The translations under genes and the position numbers were made by a program. The notes under the pieces were generated by a model, which made no database searches, was not told where the DNA came from, and saw nothing but the letters and a program-made list of their open reading frames with translations. This document shows, in pieces, positions 43,926-53,108 of a DNA stretch of 64,000 bases. This DNA comes from Citreicella sp. C3M06 (GTDB taxonomy: Bacteria > Pseudomonadota > Alphaproteobacteria > Rhodobacterales > Rhodobacteraceae), in the NCBI RefSeq assembly GCF_018860705.1, contig NZ_JAHKQA010000048.1:1-64000 (forward strand). Direction: 5' to 3'. How positions within the stretch are numbered: position 1 is the first letter of the stretch; every line of letters begins with the position of its first letter.

Positions 43926-45863
43926 ATGTTTGACACGGTGTTGATCGCCAACCGGGGCGAGATCGCCTGCCGGGTGATGGAAACCGCGCGCGCCATGGGG
44001 CTGCGCTGCGTTGCGGTGCATTCGGATGTGGATGCCGGGGCCAAGCATGTTGCCATGGCCGACGCGGCGGTGTGCATCGGCGGGGCGTCTCCGGGCGAAA
44101 GCTATCTGCGCGGCGATGTCATCATCAAGGCGGCGCTGGATACACGGGCGGGGGCGATCCATCCGGGCTATGGTTTCCTGTCCGAAAACCCCGATTTCGT
44201 CGATGCCGTCGAAGCGGCGGGGCTGGTGTTTGTCGGGCCGGGCGCGGCGGCGATCCGGGCGATGGGGCTCAAGGACGCGGCCAAGCGGCTGATGCACGAG
44301 GCAGGCGTGCCGGTGGTGCCGGGCTATCACGGCGCGGAACAAGGCGCGGATTTCCTAGCGCAGCAGGCGGATCAGATCGGCTATCCGGTGCTGATCAAGG
44401 CGGTTGCGGGCGGCGGTGGCAAGGGGATGCGGCTGGTCGACAGCGCGGCGGGCTTTGCCGATGCGCTGGCCTCGGCGCAGGGCGAGGCGCGCGGTGCCTT
44501 TGGCAACCCGGCGGTTCTGATCGAGAAATTCGTCACCGCGCCGCGCCATATCGAAGTGCAGGTGTTTGGCGATGGCACCCGCGCCGTGCATCTGTTCGAA
44601 CGCGACTGTTCGCTGCAACGGCGTCATCAGAAGGTGATCGAGGAAGCGCCCGCGCCGGGCATGAGGCCCGAGATGCGCGACGCGATGGGCGCGGCGGCGG
44701 TGCGCGCCGCCGAGGCGATCAGCTACAAGGGCGCGGGCACGGTGGAATTCATCGTCGATGGTTCGCAGGGGCTGCGCCCCGATGGCTTCTGGTTCATGGA
44801 GATGAACACCCGCCTTCAGGTCGAACATCCGGTGACCGAGGCGATCACCGGCGTCGATCTGGTGGAATGGCAGCTGCGGGTGGCGGCGGGGGAGCCCTTG
44901 CCCTGCGCCCAGGAGGACCTGACCATCACCGGCCACGCCTTTGAGGCGCGGCTTTATGCCGAGGACGTGCCGGCGGGGTTCTTGCCGGCAACAGGGCGGT
45001 TGTCGGCGCTGCGCTTCCCGCCGCAGCTGCGGGCCGATAGCGGGGTGCGCGCCGGGGATGTGATCTCGCCGCATTACGATCCGATGATCGCCAAGGTCAT
45101 CGTGCACGGCCCAACCCGCAACATCGCGCTGCGCAAGCTGGCGCAGGGGCTGGCGCAAACGCAGGTGGCCGGAACGGTGACCAACCTCGCCTTTCTGGGC
45201 GCGCTGGCCCGGCACGAAGGCTTTGCGCGCGGCGAGGTCGATACCGGGCTGATCGGGCGCGATCTGGCCGAGCTGACCGCGCAGGCGCCAACCCCTGCAG
45301 CGCTGGTGGCGCAGGCGGCGATCTGCGCGGCGGGTCTGTGGGAAGACGCCCCGGCGCTGGCCGGGCTGACACTGTGGCAGCCGTTGGCGCGAACGGTGGT
45401 TCTGGAACATGACGGCGAAGAGATCGCGGCGGTTCTGCGGGTGATCTCGGCCCATCGTATCGAGGTGACGCTGGGCGAAGACCTTGTGTTGGCCGAGCGT
45501 ATCGGCGCGGGCTGGCGCATCGGCGGTGGCCCCGCGCCAGAGCTGCTGCGCGATGGCCAGACGGTGACGCTGTTCCACGGCGGCGGCGCGGTGTTCCGCA
45601 TCATCGATCCGCTGGCACGGGCGGCGGCGGCGGGCGCGTCGGGCAACCTGATCGAAGCGCCGATGCCGGGGCGGGTGGTCGCGGTTCTGGCCAGCGTGGG
45701 GCAGGCGGTGCAGGCGGGCGACCGGCTTGCGGTGCTCGAGGCGATGAAGATGGAACACACGCTGACCGCCGCGCGCGATGGCATCATCGCCGAGCTGCTG
45801 GTCGCACCCGGCGCGCAGGTCGAGGCGGGCGCGGCGCTGATCCGGCTGGAGGAAGAGGCGTGA
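43926..45863 (+). CDS. mccA: Methylcrotonoyl-CoA carboxylase alpha subunit (biotin carboxylase/BCCP)
   Basis: The 645-residue protein has a biotin carboxylase domain (about 1-445; TVLIANRGEIACRVMETARA, ATP-grasp loop KAVAGGGGKGMRLV, FMEMNTRLQVEHPVTE), a middle linking domain and a C-terminal biotinyl domain with the AMKM motif (biotin lysine K608). It carboxylates its own biotin using ATP and bicarbonate. The start has GGGAGGG about 8 bases upstream; the long open frame upstream only shadows mccB. The stop overlaps the GST-like gene by 4 bases (GTGA). Confidence 0.96.
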   Translation: MFDTVLIANRGEIACRVMETARAMGLRCVAVHSDVDAGAKHVAMADAAVCIGGASPGESYLRGDVIIKAALDTRAGAIHPGYGFLSENPDFVDAVEAAGLVFVGPGAAAIRAMGLKDAAKRLMHEAGVPVVPGYHGAEQGADFLAQQADQIGYPVLIKAVAGGGGKGMRLVDSAAGFADALASAQGEARGAFGNPAVLIEKFVTAPRHIEVQVFGDGTRAVHLFERDCSLQRRHQKVIEEAPAPGMRPEMRDAMGAAAVRAAEAISYKGAGTVEFIVDGSQGLRPDGFWFMEMNTRLQVEHPVTEAITGVDLVEWQLRVAAGEPLPCAQEDLTITGHAFEARLYAEDVPAGFLPATGRLSALRFPPQLRADSGVRAGDVISPHYDPMIAKVIVHGPTRNIALRKLAQGLAQTQVAGTVTNLAFLGALARHEGFARGEVDTGLIGRDLAELTAQAPTPAALVAQAAICAAGLWEDAPALAGLTLWQPLARTVVLEHDGEEIAAVLRVISAHRIEVTLGEDLVLAERIGAGWRIGGGPAPELLRDGQTVTLFHGGGAVFRIIDPLARAAAAGASGNLIEAPMPGRVVAVLASVGQAVQAGDRLAVLEAMKMEHTLTAARDGIIAELLVAPGAQVEAGAALIRLEEEA

Positions 45864-46510
45864 TCCGTCTTCACCACGTGCCGCAGTCCCGCTCGATGCG
45901 GGTGCTATGGCTGCTGCACGAACTCGGGCTTGACCACGAGGTGATCCCCCATCCGTTCGACCGCTCGCTGCGCGCGCCGGACTATCTGGCGCTGTCCCCG
46001 GCGGGGCGGGTGCCGGCGCTGGAAATCGACGGCGCGGTGCTGTTCGAAAGCCTCGCGATGATGGAATTCCTGTGCGAGCTTCATCCGGGGCCGCTGTGGC
46101 GCGCGCCCGGCGATGCGCAGCGGGCCGACTGGCTGTCGTGGCTGCATTTCGCGGAAACCATCAGCCAGCATTGCGCGACCTTGACCCAGCAGCACATCAT
46201 GCTGCGCGAGGATGCCATGCGCTCGCCCATCATCATGCAGCTTGAGGCAAAGCGGCTTGGCAAATGCTACGCGGCGATCGAGGCGCGGCTTGCCGGGCGC
46301 GCCCATCTGCTGGGCGATTTCACGGCGGTGGATGTGGCGGTCGGGCAGGCGGTCTATATGGCGGGGCATTTCGCGGCGCTCGACGGCGTCCCGCGCGTTG
46401 CGGATTGGTATGCCCGGATCACCGCGCGCCCCGCTTTCAAGGCGGCGCTTCCGGGCGGTCAGCAGCCGCTATATGCAAAGCCGTTCTATCCGGCGTGGGA
46501 GCTGGCATGA
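45860..46510 (+). CDS. Glutathione S-transferase family protein
   Basis: The 216-residue product has a thioredoxin-like N-terminal domain with a candidate catalytic Ser in HVPQSRSMRVLWLLHELGL, the glutathione-binding GRVPALEIDG and FESLAMMEFLCE (ES motif), then an all-helical C-terminal domain (VDVAVGQAVYMAGHF). It starts with GTG overlapping the mccA stop and is followed by HMG-CoA lyase, so it is embedded in the operon. A GST is not a standard step of leucine breakdown; it might detoxify a reactive enoyl-CoA by-product. Function inferred only. Confidence 0.85.
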   Translation: MIRLHHVPQSRSMRVLWLLHELGLDHEVIPHPFDRSLRAPDYLALSPAGRVPALEIDGAVLFESLAMMEFLCELHPGPLWRAPGDAQRADWLSWLHFAETISQHCATLTQQHIMLREDAMRSPIIMQLEAKRLGKCYAAIEARLAGRAHLLGDFTAVDVAVGQAVYMAGHFAALDGVPRVADWYARITARPAFKAALPGGQQPLYAKPFYPAWELA

Positions 46511-46530
46511 GCAGCAGCAGGGGGGGCACG

Positions 46531-47388
46531 ATGAGCGATTACGTCGAAATCTTCGAGGTCGGGCCGCGCGATGGCTTGCAGAACGAGGCGCGCCAGATTC
46601 CGGCGGCGGAAAAGATCGCGCTGGTGGATATCCTGTCGCGCGCCGGGTTTAAACGCATCGAATGTGCCAGTTTCGTCAGCCCGAAATGGGTGCCGCAGAT
46701 GGCAAGCTCGGCCGAGGTGCTGGCCGGGATCACGCGGGCGCCGGGGGTGTCTTATGCGGCGCTGACTCCCAACATGAAGGGGTTCGATGCGGCGATGGCG
46801 GCGGGGGCGGACGAGGTGGCGATCTTTGGCTCGGCCTCCGAGGGGTTCAGCCGCGCCAATATCAACGCCTCGATCGAGGAAAGCCTCGCGCGGTTCCGCC
46901 CGGTGGCGCAGGCGGCGCAGGACCGGGGCGTGCCGGTGCGCGGCTATGTCTCCTGCGTGGTGGAATGCCCCTACGACGGCGCGGTGGCCCCTCTGGCGGC
47001 GGCGCGGGTTGCGGGTGCGCTGCGGGCGATGGGCTGCTACGAGGTCTCGCTCGGCGATACCATCGGGCGCGGCACCCCCGAGGCGGTGGACGCGATGCTG
47101 GCGGCGGTGCTCGGCGAGGTCGATGCCTCGGCGCTGGCGGGGCATTTCCACGACACCGGCGGGCAGGCGCTGGCCAATGTGCAGGTCGCCCTGTCGCGTG
47201 GGCTGCGGGTGTTCGACGCGGCGGTCGGCGGGCTTGGCGGCTGCCCCTATGCGCCGGGCGCGGCGGGCAACGTCGCAACCGAAGTGCTGGCCGCGCGGCT
47301 GGTGGCGCTGGGATATGACACCGGGCTTGACGCATCGGTGCTGAACGAGGCGGCGGCATTGGCCCGCGCCATGCGGGGGGCAACATGA
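46531..47388 (+). CDS. mvaB: Hydroxymethylglutaryl-CoA lyase
   Basis: The 285-residue enzyme has the DRE-TIM fold motifs EVGPRDGLQNEARQIP, FVSPKWVPQMA, SLGDTIGRGTPEAVD, HFHDTGGQALANV and the active-site loop GGLGGCPYAPGAAGNVATE with its catalytic cysteine. It splits HMG-CoA into acetoacetate and acetyl-CoA, the last leucine-specific step. The ATG used has AGGGGGG upstream; another ATG eight codons earlier overlaps the GST stop (ATGA) and may also serve. It overlaps the hydratase gene by 4 bases. Confidence 0.95.
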   Translation: MSDYVEIFEVGPRDGLQNEARQIPAAEKIALVDILSRAGFKRIECASFVSPKWVPQMASSAEVLAGITRAPGVSYAALTPNMKGFDAAMAAGADEVAIFGSASEGFSRANINASIEESLARFRPVAQAAQDRGVPVRGYVSCVVECPYDGAVAPLAAARVAGALRAMGCYEVSLGDTIGRGTPEAVDAMLAAVLGEVDASALAGHFHDTGGQALANVQVALSRGLRVFDAAVGGLGGCPYAPGAAGNVATEVLAARLVALGYDTGLDASVLNEAAALARAMRGAT

Positions 47389-48161
47389 CTGAGGTTCGCA
47401 TAGAGCGCGACGCGCGCGGGGTGGCGACGCTGTGGCTGAGCCGCGCCGAAAAGCACAACGCCCTGTCGGCCGCGATGATGGGCGAGATCGAAGCCGCCTG
47501 CGCCGCGCTGGCCGGTGACGAAACGGTGCGCGTCGTGGTGCTTGCCGCCGAGGGCAAGAGCTTTTGCGCCGGGGGCGATCTGGCATGGATGCAGGCGCAG
47601 TTCGACATGGATGGCGCGACCCGCCGCACGGAATCGCGGCGGATTGCGGCGGCGCTGCAGGCGCTGGCAGGGTTGCCACAGCCGCTGATCGGGCGGGTGC
47701 AGGGCAATGCCCTTGGCGGTGGCGTCGGGCTTATCTCGGTTTGCGATGTCGCGGTCGGGGTCGAGACGGCAAAGCTGGGCTTTACCGAGGTCAGGCTGGG
47801 GCTGATCCCGGCCAATATCGGGCCCTTCGTGGTGGCGAAGATGGGCGCGCGGGCGGCGCGCGAGGTGTTCATGAACGGGCGGATCTTTAGCGCGCCCGAG
47901 GCGGTGCGGCTGGGGCTGCTTACCCGCTGCGTCGGCCCCGAGGCGCTGGATGCGGCGCTTGAGGCCGAGATCGCGCCGTATCTCTCCTGTGCGCCGCAGG
48001 CGGTGCGCGAGGCCAAGGCGCTGCTGAACGCGCTGGCCGGACAGGTGACGCCGGAACAGGTCGACATGGCCATCGACGCGCTTGCCGCCCGCTGGGAAAC
48101 CGATGAAGCCCGCAGCGGCATCTCGGCGTTTTTCGACAAGCGCCCGGCGCCATGGGCCTGA
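47385..48161 (+). CDS. liuC: Enoyl-CoA hydratase, probable methylglutaconyl-CoA hydratase
   Basis: The 258-residue crotonase-fold protein has SRAEKHNALSAAMMGEI, the oxyanion-hole segment AEGKSFCAGGDLAWMQAQ and QGNALGGGVGLISVCDVAVG followed by FTEVRLGLIPANIGPFVVAK, which carries the catalytic glutamate. In this operon the fitting role is hydration of 3-methylglutaconyl-CoA to HMG-CoA. Its start overlaps the HMG-CoA lyase stop (ATGA). It is the last gene of the leucine set. Substrate is inferred from position. Confidence 0.88.
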   Translation: MTEVRIERDARGVATLWLSRAEKHNALSAAMMGEIEAACAALAGDETVRVVVLAAEGKSFCAGGDLAWMQAQFDMDGATRRTESRRIAAALQALAGLPQPLIGRVQGNALGGGVGLISVCDVAVGVETAKLGFTEVRLGLIPANIGPFVVAKMGARAAREVFMNGRIFSAPEAVRLGLLTRCVGPEALDAALEAEIAPYLSCAPQAVREAKALLNALAGQVTPEQVDMAIDALAARWETDEARSGISAFFDKRPAPWA

Positions 48162-48223
48162 GGTCGCCGGTTGGGCGGACGTGCCGCGTGGCAGGCTAGG
48201 GCGCGCAAACGGGGACAGAGGCG

Positions 48224-48574
48224 GTGACCGTTCAGATCGCTCATTTATATGCAACGCTCTGCGGAGCGATCATTATCTTCCATCTGGCGCTCGCGGTCGG
48301 GGCCCCTTGGGCGGCGGCGGCCCCGGCAGCGCGCACCGGGCGGGCACTGTCGCTGATCCACGTGCCGGTCTACGGGCTTCTGGCGCTGGCCATCCTGTCG
48401 GCCGCCGGGTTTCCGGGGCTGGGCTGGCCGCGCCACAGCGGCTGGGCGGCGCTGGCGTTGCAATTGGCCCTGACGCTGCTGCACGCGGCATCGCGCAAGC
48501 CGATCGAGCGGCAGCTCTGGGCGCCTCTCGGGGCGGTGATGACGGCGCTGGCCCTCGTGGTCCTGAGCCGCTGA
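48224..48574 (+). CDS. Small membrane protein of unknown function
   Basis: The 116-residue product starts with GTG (AGAGG just upstream, short spacing) and has about three to four hydrophobic helices (IAHLYATLCGAIIIFHLALA; HVPVYGLLALAILSAAG; ALALQLALTLLHA; GAVMTALALVVL). I do not recognise the family. It lies between the leucine operon and nuoA, on the same strand, 62 bases after the hydratase. It could belong to either transcript or be independent. Confidence 0.55.
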   Translation: MTVQIAHLYATLCGAIIIFHLALAVGAPWAAAAPAARTGRALSLIHVPVYGLLALAILSAAGFPGLGWPRHSGWAALALQLALTLLHAASRKPIERQLWAPLGAVMTALALVVLSR

Positions 48575-48732
48575 GTCTGCACCGCCGAGTCTGCGCCGCG
48601 CGCGTCTGCACGCCGGATATCTATCCGCCAGCAAAGAACAAAAATCCCAATATGTGTCGCTATTGGCCAGAGATCCCCGGTATCCTTCTGAAAAATATGG
48701 TGTTCACCTTTTCTGAATATTCTCTGAGCTTG

Positions 48733-48769
48733 TTGACCCCGCGCTAGACCAGCGATAGATCAGGGGTCA
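48733..48769 (+). promoter_or_regulatory. Candidate promoter with flanking inverted repeat upstream of nuoA
   Basis: TTGACC (48733-48738) and TAGATC (48756-48761) are separated by 17 bases, a possible sigma-70-type pair. The exact dyad TGACCCC (48735-48741) and GGGGTCA (48763-48769) spans the -10 region and could be a regulator site. The region from about 48630 is AT-rich compared with its surroundings, as expected of a promoter. No experimental support. Confidence 0.4.
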
Positions 48770-48833
48770 GCAAGGCAAGATCGCCATGGTCCCAGCGCCG
48801 GACAATCGGTGCCCCTGTGCAAGGAGCCAGCCA

Positions 48834-49199
48834 GTGGAAGAGTTGCTGCGGGAGTACCTCCCGATCCTCGTGTTCCTCGCCGTCGCAATCGCGCTAGGCG
48901 CCATTCTCATCCTCGCCGCCGTGGTGCTTGCGGTGCGCCATCCGGATCCCGAGAAAGTGTCGGCCTACGAATGCGGCTTCAATGCATTCGACGATGCGCG
49001 GATGAAATTCGACGTCCGGTTCTATCTGGTGTCGATCCTGTTCATCATCTTCGATCTCGAGATCGCCTTTCTTTTTCCGTGGGCCACCGCGTTCAAGGAT
49101 GTCAGCGACGCCGGCTTCTGGTCGATGATGGTGTTTCTGGCGGTGCTCACCGCGGGCTTTGCCTATGAATGGAAGAAAGGGGCGCTGGAATGGGAGTGA
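48834..49199 (+). CDS. nuoA: NADH-quinone oxidoreductase subunit A
   Basis: The 121-residue protein has three membrane helices and the NuoA motifs [20 protein letters not shown] (conserved Cys loop) and [20 protein letters not shown]. It is a small core membrane subunit near the quinone site of complex I. GTG is chosen as start because AAGGAG lies 7 bases upstream and the resulting length equals that of relatives. It heads the nuo operon and its end overlaps nuoB by 10 bases. Confidence 0.95.
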   Translation: MEELLREYLPILVFLAVAIALGAILILAAVVLAVRHPDPEKVSAYECGFNAFDDARMKFDVRFYLVSILFIIFDLEIAFLFPWATAFKDVSDAGFWSMMVFLAVLTAGFAYEWKKGALEWE

Positions 49200-49723
49200 T
49201 GACAGGGGCGAACACCGCCGGCGGTGACCGCGAGGTCGCCACGCAGGCGCTCAATCGCGAATTGTCCGACAAGGGCTTCCTGCTGACCTCGGTCGATGAT
49301 GTGATCAACTGGGCGCGCACCGGCTCGCTGCACTGGATGACCTTCGGCCTTGCCTGCTGCGCCGTCGAGATGATGCACAGCTCGATGCCGCGCTACGATC
49401 TGGAACGTTTCGGCACCGCCCCGCGCGCCAGCCCGCGCCAGTCTGACCTGATGATCGTCGCTGGTACCCTGACCAACAAGATGGCCCCGGCGCTGCGCAA
49501 GGTCTACGATCAGATGCCCGAGCCGCGCTATGTGATCTCGATGGGGTCCTGCGCCAATGGCGGCGGCTATTACCATTACAGCTATTCGGTGGTGCGCGGC
49601 TGCGATCGCATCGTTCCGGTCGACGTTTATGTGCCCGGCTGCCCGCCGACCGCCGAGGCGCTGATGTACGGGCTGATGGCGCTTCAGAAAAAGATCCGCC
49701 GCACCGGCACCATCGTGCGCTGA
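49190..49723 (+). CDS. nuoB: NADH-quinone oxidoreductase subunit B
   Basis: The 177-residue product carries the N2 cluster cysteines in [21 protein letters not shown] and [11 protein letters not shown]. It holds the final iron-sulfur cluster before quinone. The start at ATG within the nuoA tail gives [12 protein letters not shown], as in relatives; an ATG three codons later is an alternative. It is followed by nuoC after 13 bases with a GGAG-rich site. Confidence 0.96.
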   Translation: MGVMTGANTAGGDREVATQALNRELSDKGFLLTSVDDVINWARTGSLHWMTFGLACCAVEMMHSSMPRYDLERFGTAPRASPRQSDLMIVAGTLTNKMAPALRKVYDQMPEPRYVISMGSCANGGGYYHYSYSVVRGCDRIVPVDVYVPGCPPTAEALMYGLMALQKKIRRTGTIVR

Positions 49724-49736
49724 GGAGAGCAGAGGC

Positions 49737-50342
49737 ATGACACAGGCACTCAAGGACCTTGGCGGCCATATCGAGATGAAACGCCCCGATTGCGTGATCG
49801 GCTGGGAAGTGGCGTTTGGCGAGCTGACCATCGACGTGGCGCCAGCGAACATCGCGGGCTTTGTCGAGTTTCTCAAGGGCGATGCGTCCTGCCGGTTTTC
49901 GTCGCTGGTCGATATCACCGCGGTTGATTACCCCGAGCGGGCCAAGCGCTTCGATGTGGTCTATCACTTCCTGTCGATGTACCAGAACCATCGCGTGCGC
50001 CTGCGGGTTTCGGCACGCGACGGCGAGACCGTGCCCTCGATCACCAAGGTGCACCCGTCGGCGGACTGGTTCGAACGCGAGGTGTTCGACATGTTCGGGA
50101 TCATCTTCTCGGGCCACCCGGACCTGCGCCGCATCCTCACCGATTACGGCTTTCGCGGCCACCCGCTGCGCAAGGATTTTCCGACCACCGGCTATGTCGA
50201 GGTGCGCTATGACGAAGAGCTCAAGCGCGTCGTCTACGAGCCGGTGAAGCTGGTGCAGGAATACCGCCAGTTCGATTTCATGTCGCCGTGGGAAGGCGCA
50301 AACTACATCCTTCCCGGTGACGAGAAGGCCGAGGCGAAGTGA
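49737..50342 (+). CDS. nuoC: NADH-quinone oxidoreductase subunit C
   Basis: The 201-residue product has the 30-kDa subunit pattern: [54 protein letters not shown] and the signature [20 protein letters not shown]. It is a hydrophilic-arm core subunit that contacts NuoB and NuoD. AGGAGAGCAGAGG precedes the start. It is separate from nuoD, not fused as in E. coli, with a 109-base gap containing a palindrome. Confidence 0.96.
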   Translation: MTQALKDLGGHIEMKRPDCVIGWEVAFGELTIDVAPANIAGFVEFLKGDASCRFSSLVDITAVDYPERAKRFDVVYHFLSMYQNHRVRLRVSARDGETVPSITKVHPSADWFEREVFDMFGIIFSGHPDLRRILTDYGFRGHPLRKDFPTTGYVEVRYDEELKRVVYEPVKLVQEYRQFDFMSPWEGANYILPGDEKAEAK

Positions 50343-50405
50343 TGCCCGCTTTGTCCGAGCCCCGGGTTTCTCATGCGAGAAATCTGTGTACCGCCCGCGC
50401 TGATC

Positions 50406-50423
50406 GATCTTCGAGCGAAGATC
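50406..50423. repeat. Near-perfect palindrome in the nuoC-nuoD gap
   Basis: GATCTTCG-AG-CGAAGATC has exact 8-bp arms around a 2-base centre, 29 bases before nuoD. A hairpin with a 2-base loop would be strained but a 4-base loop form is possible. It may be an RNA processing or stability element within the operon, or a DNA-binding site. Confidence 0.4.
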
Positions 50424-50451
50424 TGTCCCGCCCCCGTGTGAGAGGTCTGAA

Positions 50452-51684
50452 ATGATGGACGGCTCCAAATTCGACGACGGCAGCGTGGACGCGCTGTCCG
50501 GCGAGCAGCAGATCCGCAACTTCAACATCAACTTCGGGCCGCAACACCCGGCGGCGCATGGCGTGCTGCGGCTGGTGTTGGAGCTTGACGGCGAAATCGT
50601 CGAGCGCTGCGATCCGCATATCGGCCTGCTGCATCGCGGCACCGAAAAGCTGATGGAAAGCCGCACCTACCTGCAGAACCTGCCGTATTTCGACCGGCTC
50701 GATTACGTTGGCACGATGAATCAGGAACACGCATGGTGCCTGGCCATCGAACGGCTCACCGGCACCGAGGTTCCGCGCCGCGCCCAGCTGATCCGCGTGC
50801 TGTATTGCGAGATCGGGCGCATCCTGAACCACCTGCTGAACGTGACCACGCAGGCCATGGATGTCGGCGCGCTGACGCCGCCGCTCTGGGGCTTCGAGGA
50901 ACGCGAGAAGCTGATGATCTTCTACGAGCGGGCCAGCGGTGCGCGTCTGCACGCGGCCTATTTCCGGCCCGGCGGGGTGCATCAGGATCTGCCGCCCGCG
51001 CTGATCGACGATATCGAGGCATGGTGCGGCACGTTTCCGAAGATGCTCGATGACATCGACGGGCTGCTGACCGAGAACCGCATCTTCAAACAGCGCAATG
51101 CCGACATCGGCATCGTGACCGAACAGGACATTCAGGATTACGGCTATTCCGGTGTCATGGTGCGTGGCTCTGGCCTTGCGTGGGACCTGCGCCGCGCCCA
51201 ACCCTATGAGTGCTACGACGAGTTCGACTTCCAGATCCCCGTTGGCAAGAACGGCGATTGCTATGACCGCTATCTTTGCCGCATGGCCGAGATGCGCGAG
51301 AGCGTGAAGATCATGAAGCAGGCCATCGACAAGCTGCGCCTGCCGGAAAATCAGGGCGATGTGCTGGCCCGTGGCAAGGTGACGCCGCCGAAGCGGAGCG
51401 AGATGAAGACCTCGATGGAGGCGCTCATCCACCACTTCAAGCTTTACACCGAAGGCTTTCACGTTCCGACGGGCGAGATCTACGCCTGTGTCGAGGCACC
51501 GAAGGGCGAATTCGGCGTCTACCTCGTGGCGGATGGCAGCAACAAGCCGTATCGCGCCAAGCTGCGCGCGCCGGGGTTCCTGCATCTGCAATCGATGGAT
51601 TACCTGTGCAAGGGGCACCAGCTCGCCGACGTGGCGGCTGTGCTCGGCTCGCTCGATATCGTGTTCGGCGAGGTCGACCGCTGA
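50452..51684 (+). CDS. nuoD: NADH-quinone oxidoreductase subunit D
   Basis: The 410-residue core subunit has the 49-kDa motifs [40 protein letters not shown] and [20 protein letters not shown]. Its C-terminal region includes KCxLPxG-like ancestral hydrogenase residues reduced to the typical complex I pattern (DPVFGEVDR-type ending, here DIVFGEVDR). It forms the quinone pocket with NuoB. Two adjacent ATG codons open the gene, with GAGAGGTC upstream. It is complete and ordinary. Confidence 0.97.
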   Translation: MMDGSKFDDGSVDALSGEQQIRNFNINFGPQHPAAHGVLRLVLELDGEIVERCDPHIGLLHRGTEKLMESRTYLQNLPYFDRLDYVGTMNQEHAWCLAIERLTGTEVPRRAQLIRVLYCEIGRILNHLLNVTTQAMDVGALTPPLWGFEEREKLMIFYERASGARLHAAYFRPGGVHQDLPPALIDDIEAWCGTFPKMLDDIDGLLTENRIFKQRNADIGIVTEQDIQDYGYSGVMVRGSGLAWDLRRAQPYECYDEFDFQIPVGKNGDCYDRYLCRMAEMRESVKIMKQAIDKLRLPENQGDVLARGKVTPPKRSEMKTSMEALIHHFKLYTEGFHVPTGEIYACVEAPKGEFGVYLVADGSNKPYRAKLRAPGFLHLQSMDYLCKGHQLADVAAVLGSLDIVFGEVDR

Positions 51685-51772
51685 TCTGGCAGGGGCGGCG
51701 CGCCGCCCCGCTCATCCGCCGCGTGGGGAACCGCCAAGGCGCAAGACAAGACCAAAGGACCGTGGACCCGTG

Positions 51773-52105
51773 ATGTTGAAGAAAACTCTGGCCTTGTTGC
51801 CCATCGCCGCTGTTGCGGGATGCGTGCTGGCACTGCCGCCCGAGGGCACGGACAAGGCCGATCTTCTGGCCTTTGACGATGCGGTCGCCTCGATCGGCTG
51901 CAATCTGGTGACCGAGGCCGATTATCTTCCGGTCGAGCTTCAGACCGGGCTGAGCCGAGATGAGGTGCGACTGATCGCGCAATACAAGGTCAAGGCGGGT
52001 GATGCGGTGCCGCTTGACGGCGGTGGTTTGCGCCTTGTCACCGGACGCTGCGCCCCGGTCGCGCCCGCCCCCGAACCCGCCCTCGCGCCCGTCGCCGCTG
52101 GCTGA
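51773..52105 (+). CDS. Small lipoprotein encoded between nuoD and nuoE
   Basis: The 110-residue product has a signal peptide with lipobox VAGC (MLKKTLALLPIAAVAGC) and a short soluble part ending in Pro/Ala-rich sequence. One further cysteine pair is possible (SIGCNLV and TGRCAP). I do not recognise a named family. Its place inside the nuo operon recalls the unidentified reading frames reported in the Paracoccus denitrificans complex I gene cluster. A GTG one codon upstream is an alternative start. It may be an assembly or periplasm-facing accessory factor. Confidence 0.65.
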   Translation: MLKKTLALLPIAAVAGCVLALPPEGTDKADLLAFDDAVASIGCNLVTEADYLPVELQTGLSRDEVRLIAQYKVKAGDAVPLDGGGLRLVTGRCAPVAPAPEPALAPVAAG

Positions 52106-52196
52106 CCGGATGCGCGTCGCCGATAACCCGTTCTTGCCCGTCAGGGCAGCCGCGCCCCGCGCGGACATGATCCACAGTTGAGAGGCCATCCCGCCG

Positions 52197-53054
52197 ATGC
52201 TTCGCCGTCTTCATCCCGACCAGCCCGAAAGCTTCGCCTTCACCGATGCCAACCTCGCATGGGCCGAGGGCCAGATCAGCAAGTACCCCGAGGGCCGTCA
52301 GGCCTCGGCGGTGATCCCGCTGCTGTGGCGCGCGCAGGAACAGGAAGGCTGGCTGTCGCGCCCGGCGATTGAAACCGTCGCCGAGATGCTGGGGCTGGCC
52401 TATATCCGCGTGCTCGAGGTGGCGACGTTTTACTTCATGTTCCAGCTGCAACCGGTGGGCAGCATCGCCCATGTGCAGATCTGTGGCACCACCACCTGCA
52501 TGATCTGCGGCGCCGAAGACCTGATGGCGGTGTGCAAGGACAAGATCGCCCCCAAGGCGCATATGGTCTCGGCCGATGGCAAGTTCAGCTGGGAAGAGGT
52601 GGAATGCCTCGGCTCCTGTGCCAATGCGCCGATGGCGCAGATCGGCAAGGATTACTATGAGGATCTGACCGCCGAGAAGCTGACGCAGATCCTTGATAAA
52701 CTGGCGGCGGGCGAGGTGCCGGCACCGGGGCCGCAGAACGGGCGCTTTGCATCGGAACCGCTGGGTGGGCCGGTGGTGCTGACCGATCATGTCGAAGGCC
52801 GGATGGATCAGAACGCTTCGGTCGAGCTGGCGCTTGCCATCGGCGATACGGTGAAACGCATCGACGGCACCGAGGTGCCGCTGCGCACGCCGTGGCGCGA
52901 TCGCAGCCACGAAAAGGGCGACGCCGAACCGGATCTGCACACGCCGCAGCTGTCCGAAGGGGCGCCAGCGGATGAGACCGGCATCGACAAGCGCGAAGCG
53001 CCGGTGGAAAACGCGACCAAGGTCGAAAACCCGGCGGAGGGCGATAAAGGGTAG
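52197..53054 (+). CDS. nuoE: NADH-quinone oxidoreductase subunit E with C-terminal extension
   Basis: The 285-residue product has the thioredoxin-like [2Fe-2S] (N1a) domain in residues 1-175. The ligand cysteines are visible as C96 and C101 in [11 protein letters not shown] and C137 and C141 in [10 protein letters not shown]. Beyond it lies a roughly 110-residue acidic, low-complexity extension rich in Glu, Asp and Pro, absent from E. coli NuoE (166 residues). Similar tails occur in other alphaproteobacteria. The next gene encodes a domain that in rhizobia is fused to NuoE's end. Confidence 0.94.
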   Translation: MLRRLHPDQPESFAFTDANLAWAEGQISKYPEGRQASAVIPLLWRAQEQEGWLSRPAIETVAEMLGLAYIRVLEVATFYFMFQLQPVGSIAHVQICGTTTCMICGAEDLMAVCKDKIAPKAHMVSADGKFSWEEVECLGSCANAPMAQIGKDYYEDLTAEKLTQILDKLAAGEVPAPGPQNGRFASEPLGGPVVLTDHVEGRMDQNASVELALAIGDTVKRIDGTEVPLRTPWRDRSHEKGDAEPDLHTPQLSEGAPADETGIDKREAPVENATKVENPAEGDKG

Positions 53055-53108
53055 AAAGGGCTACCTTGCCGCCCGAGGGGCGGCTGCAACCCGGGGGGAG
53101 ACAGGAAC

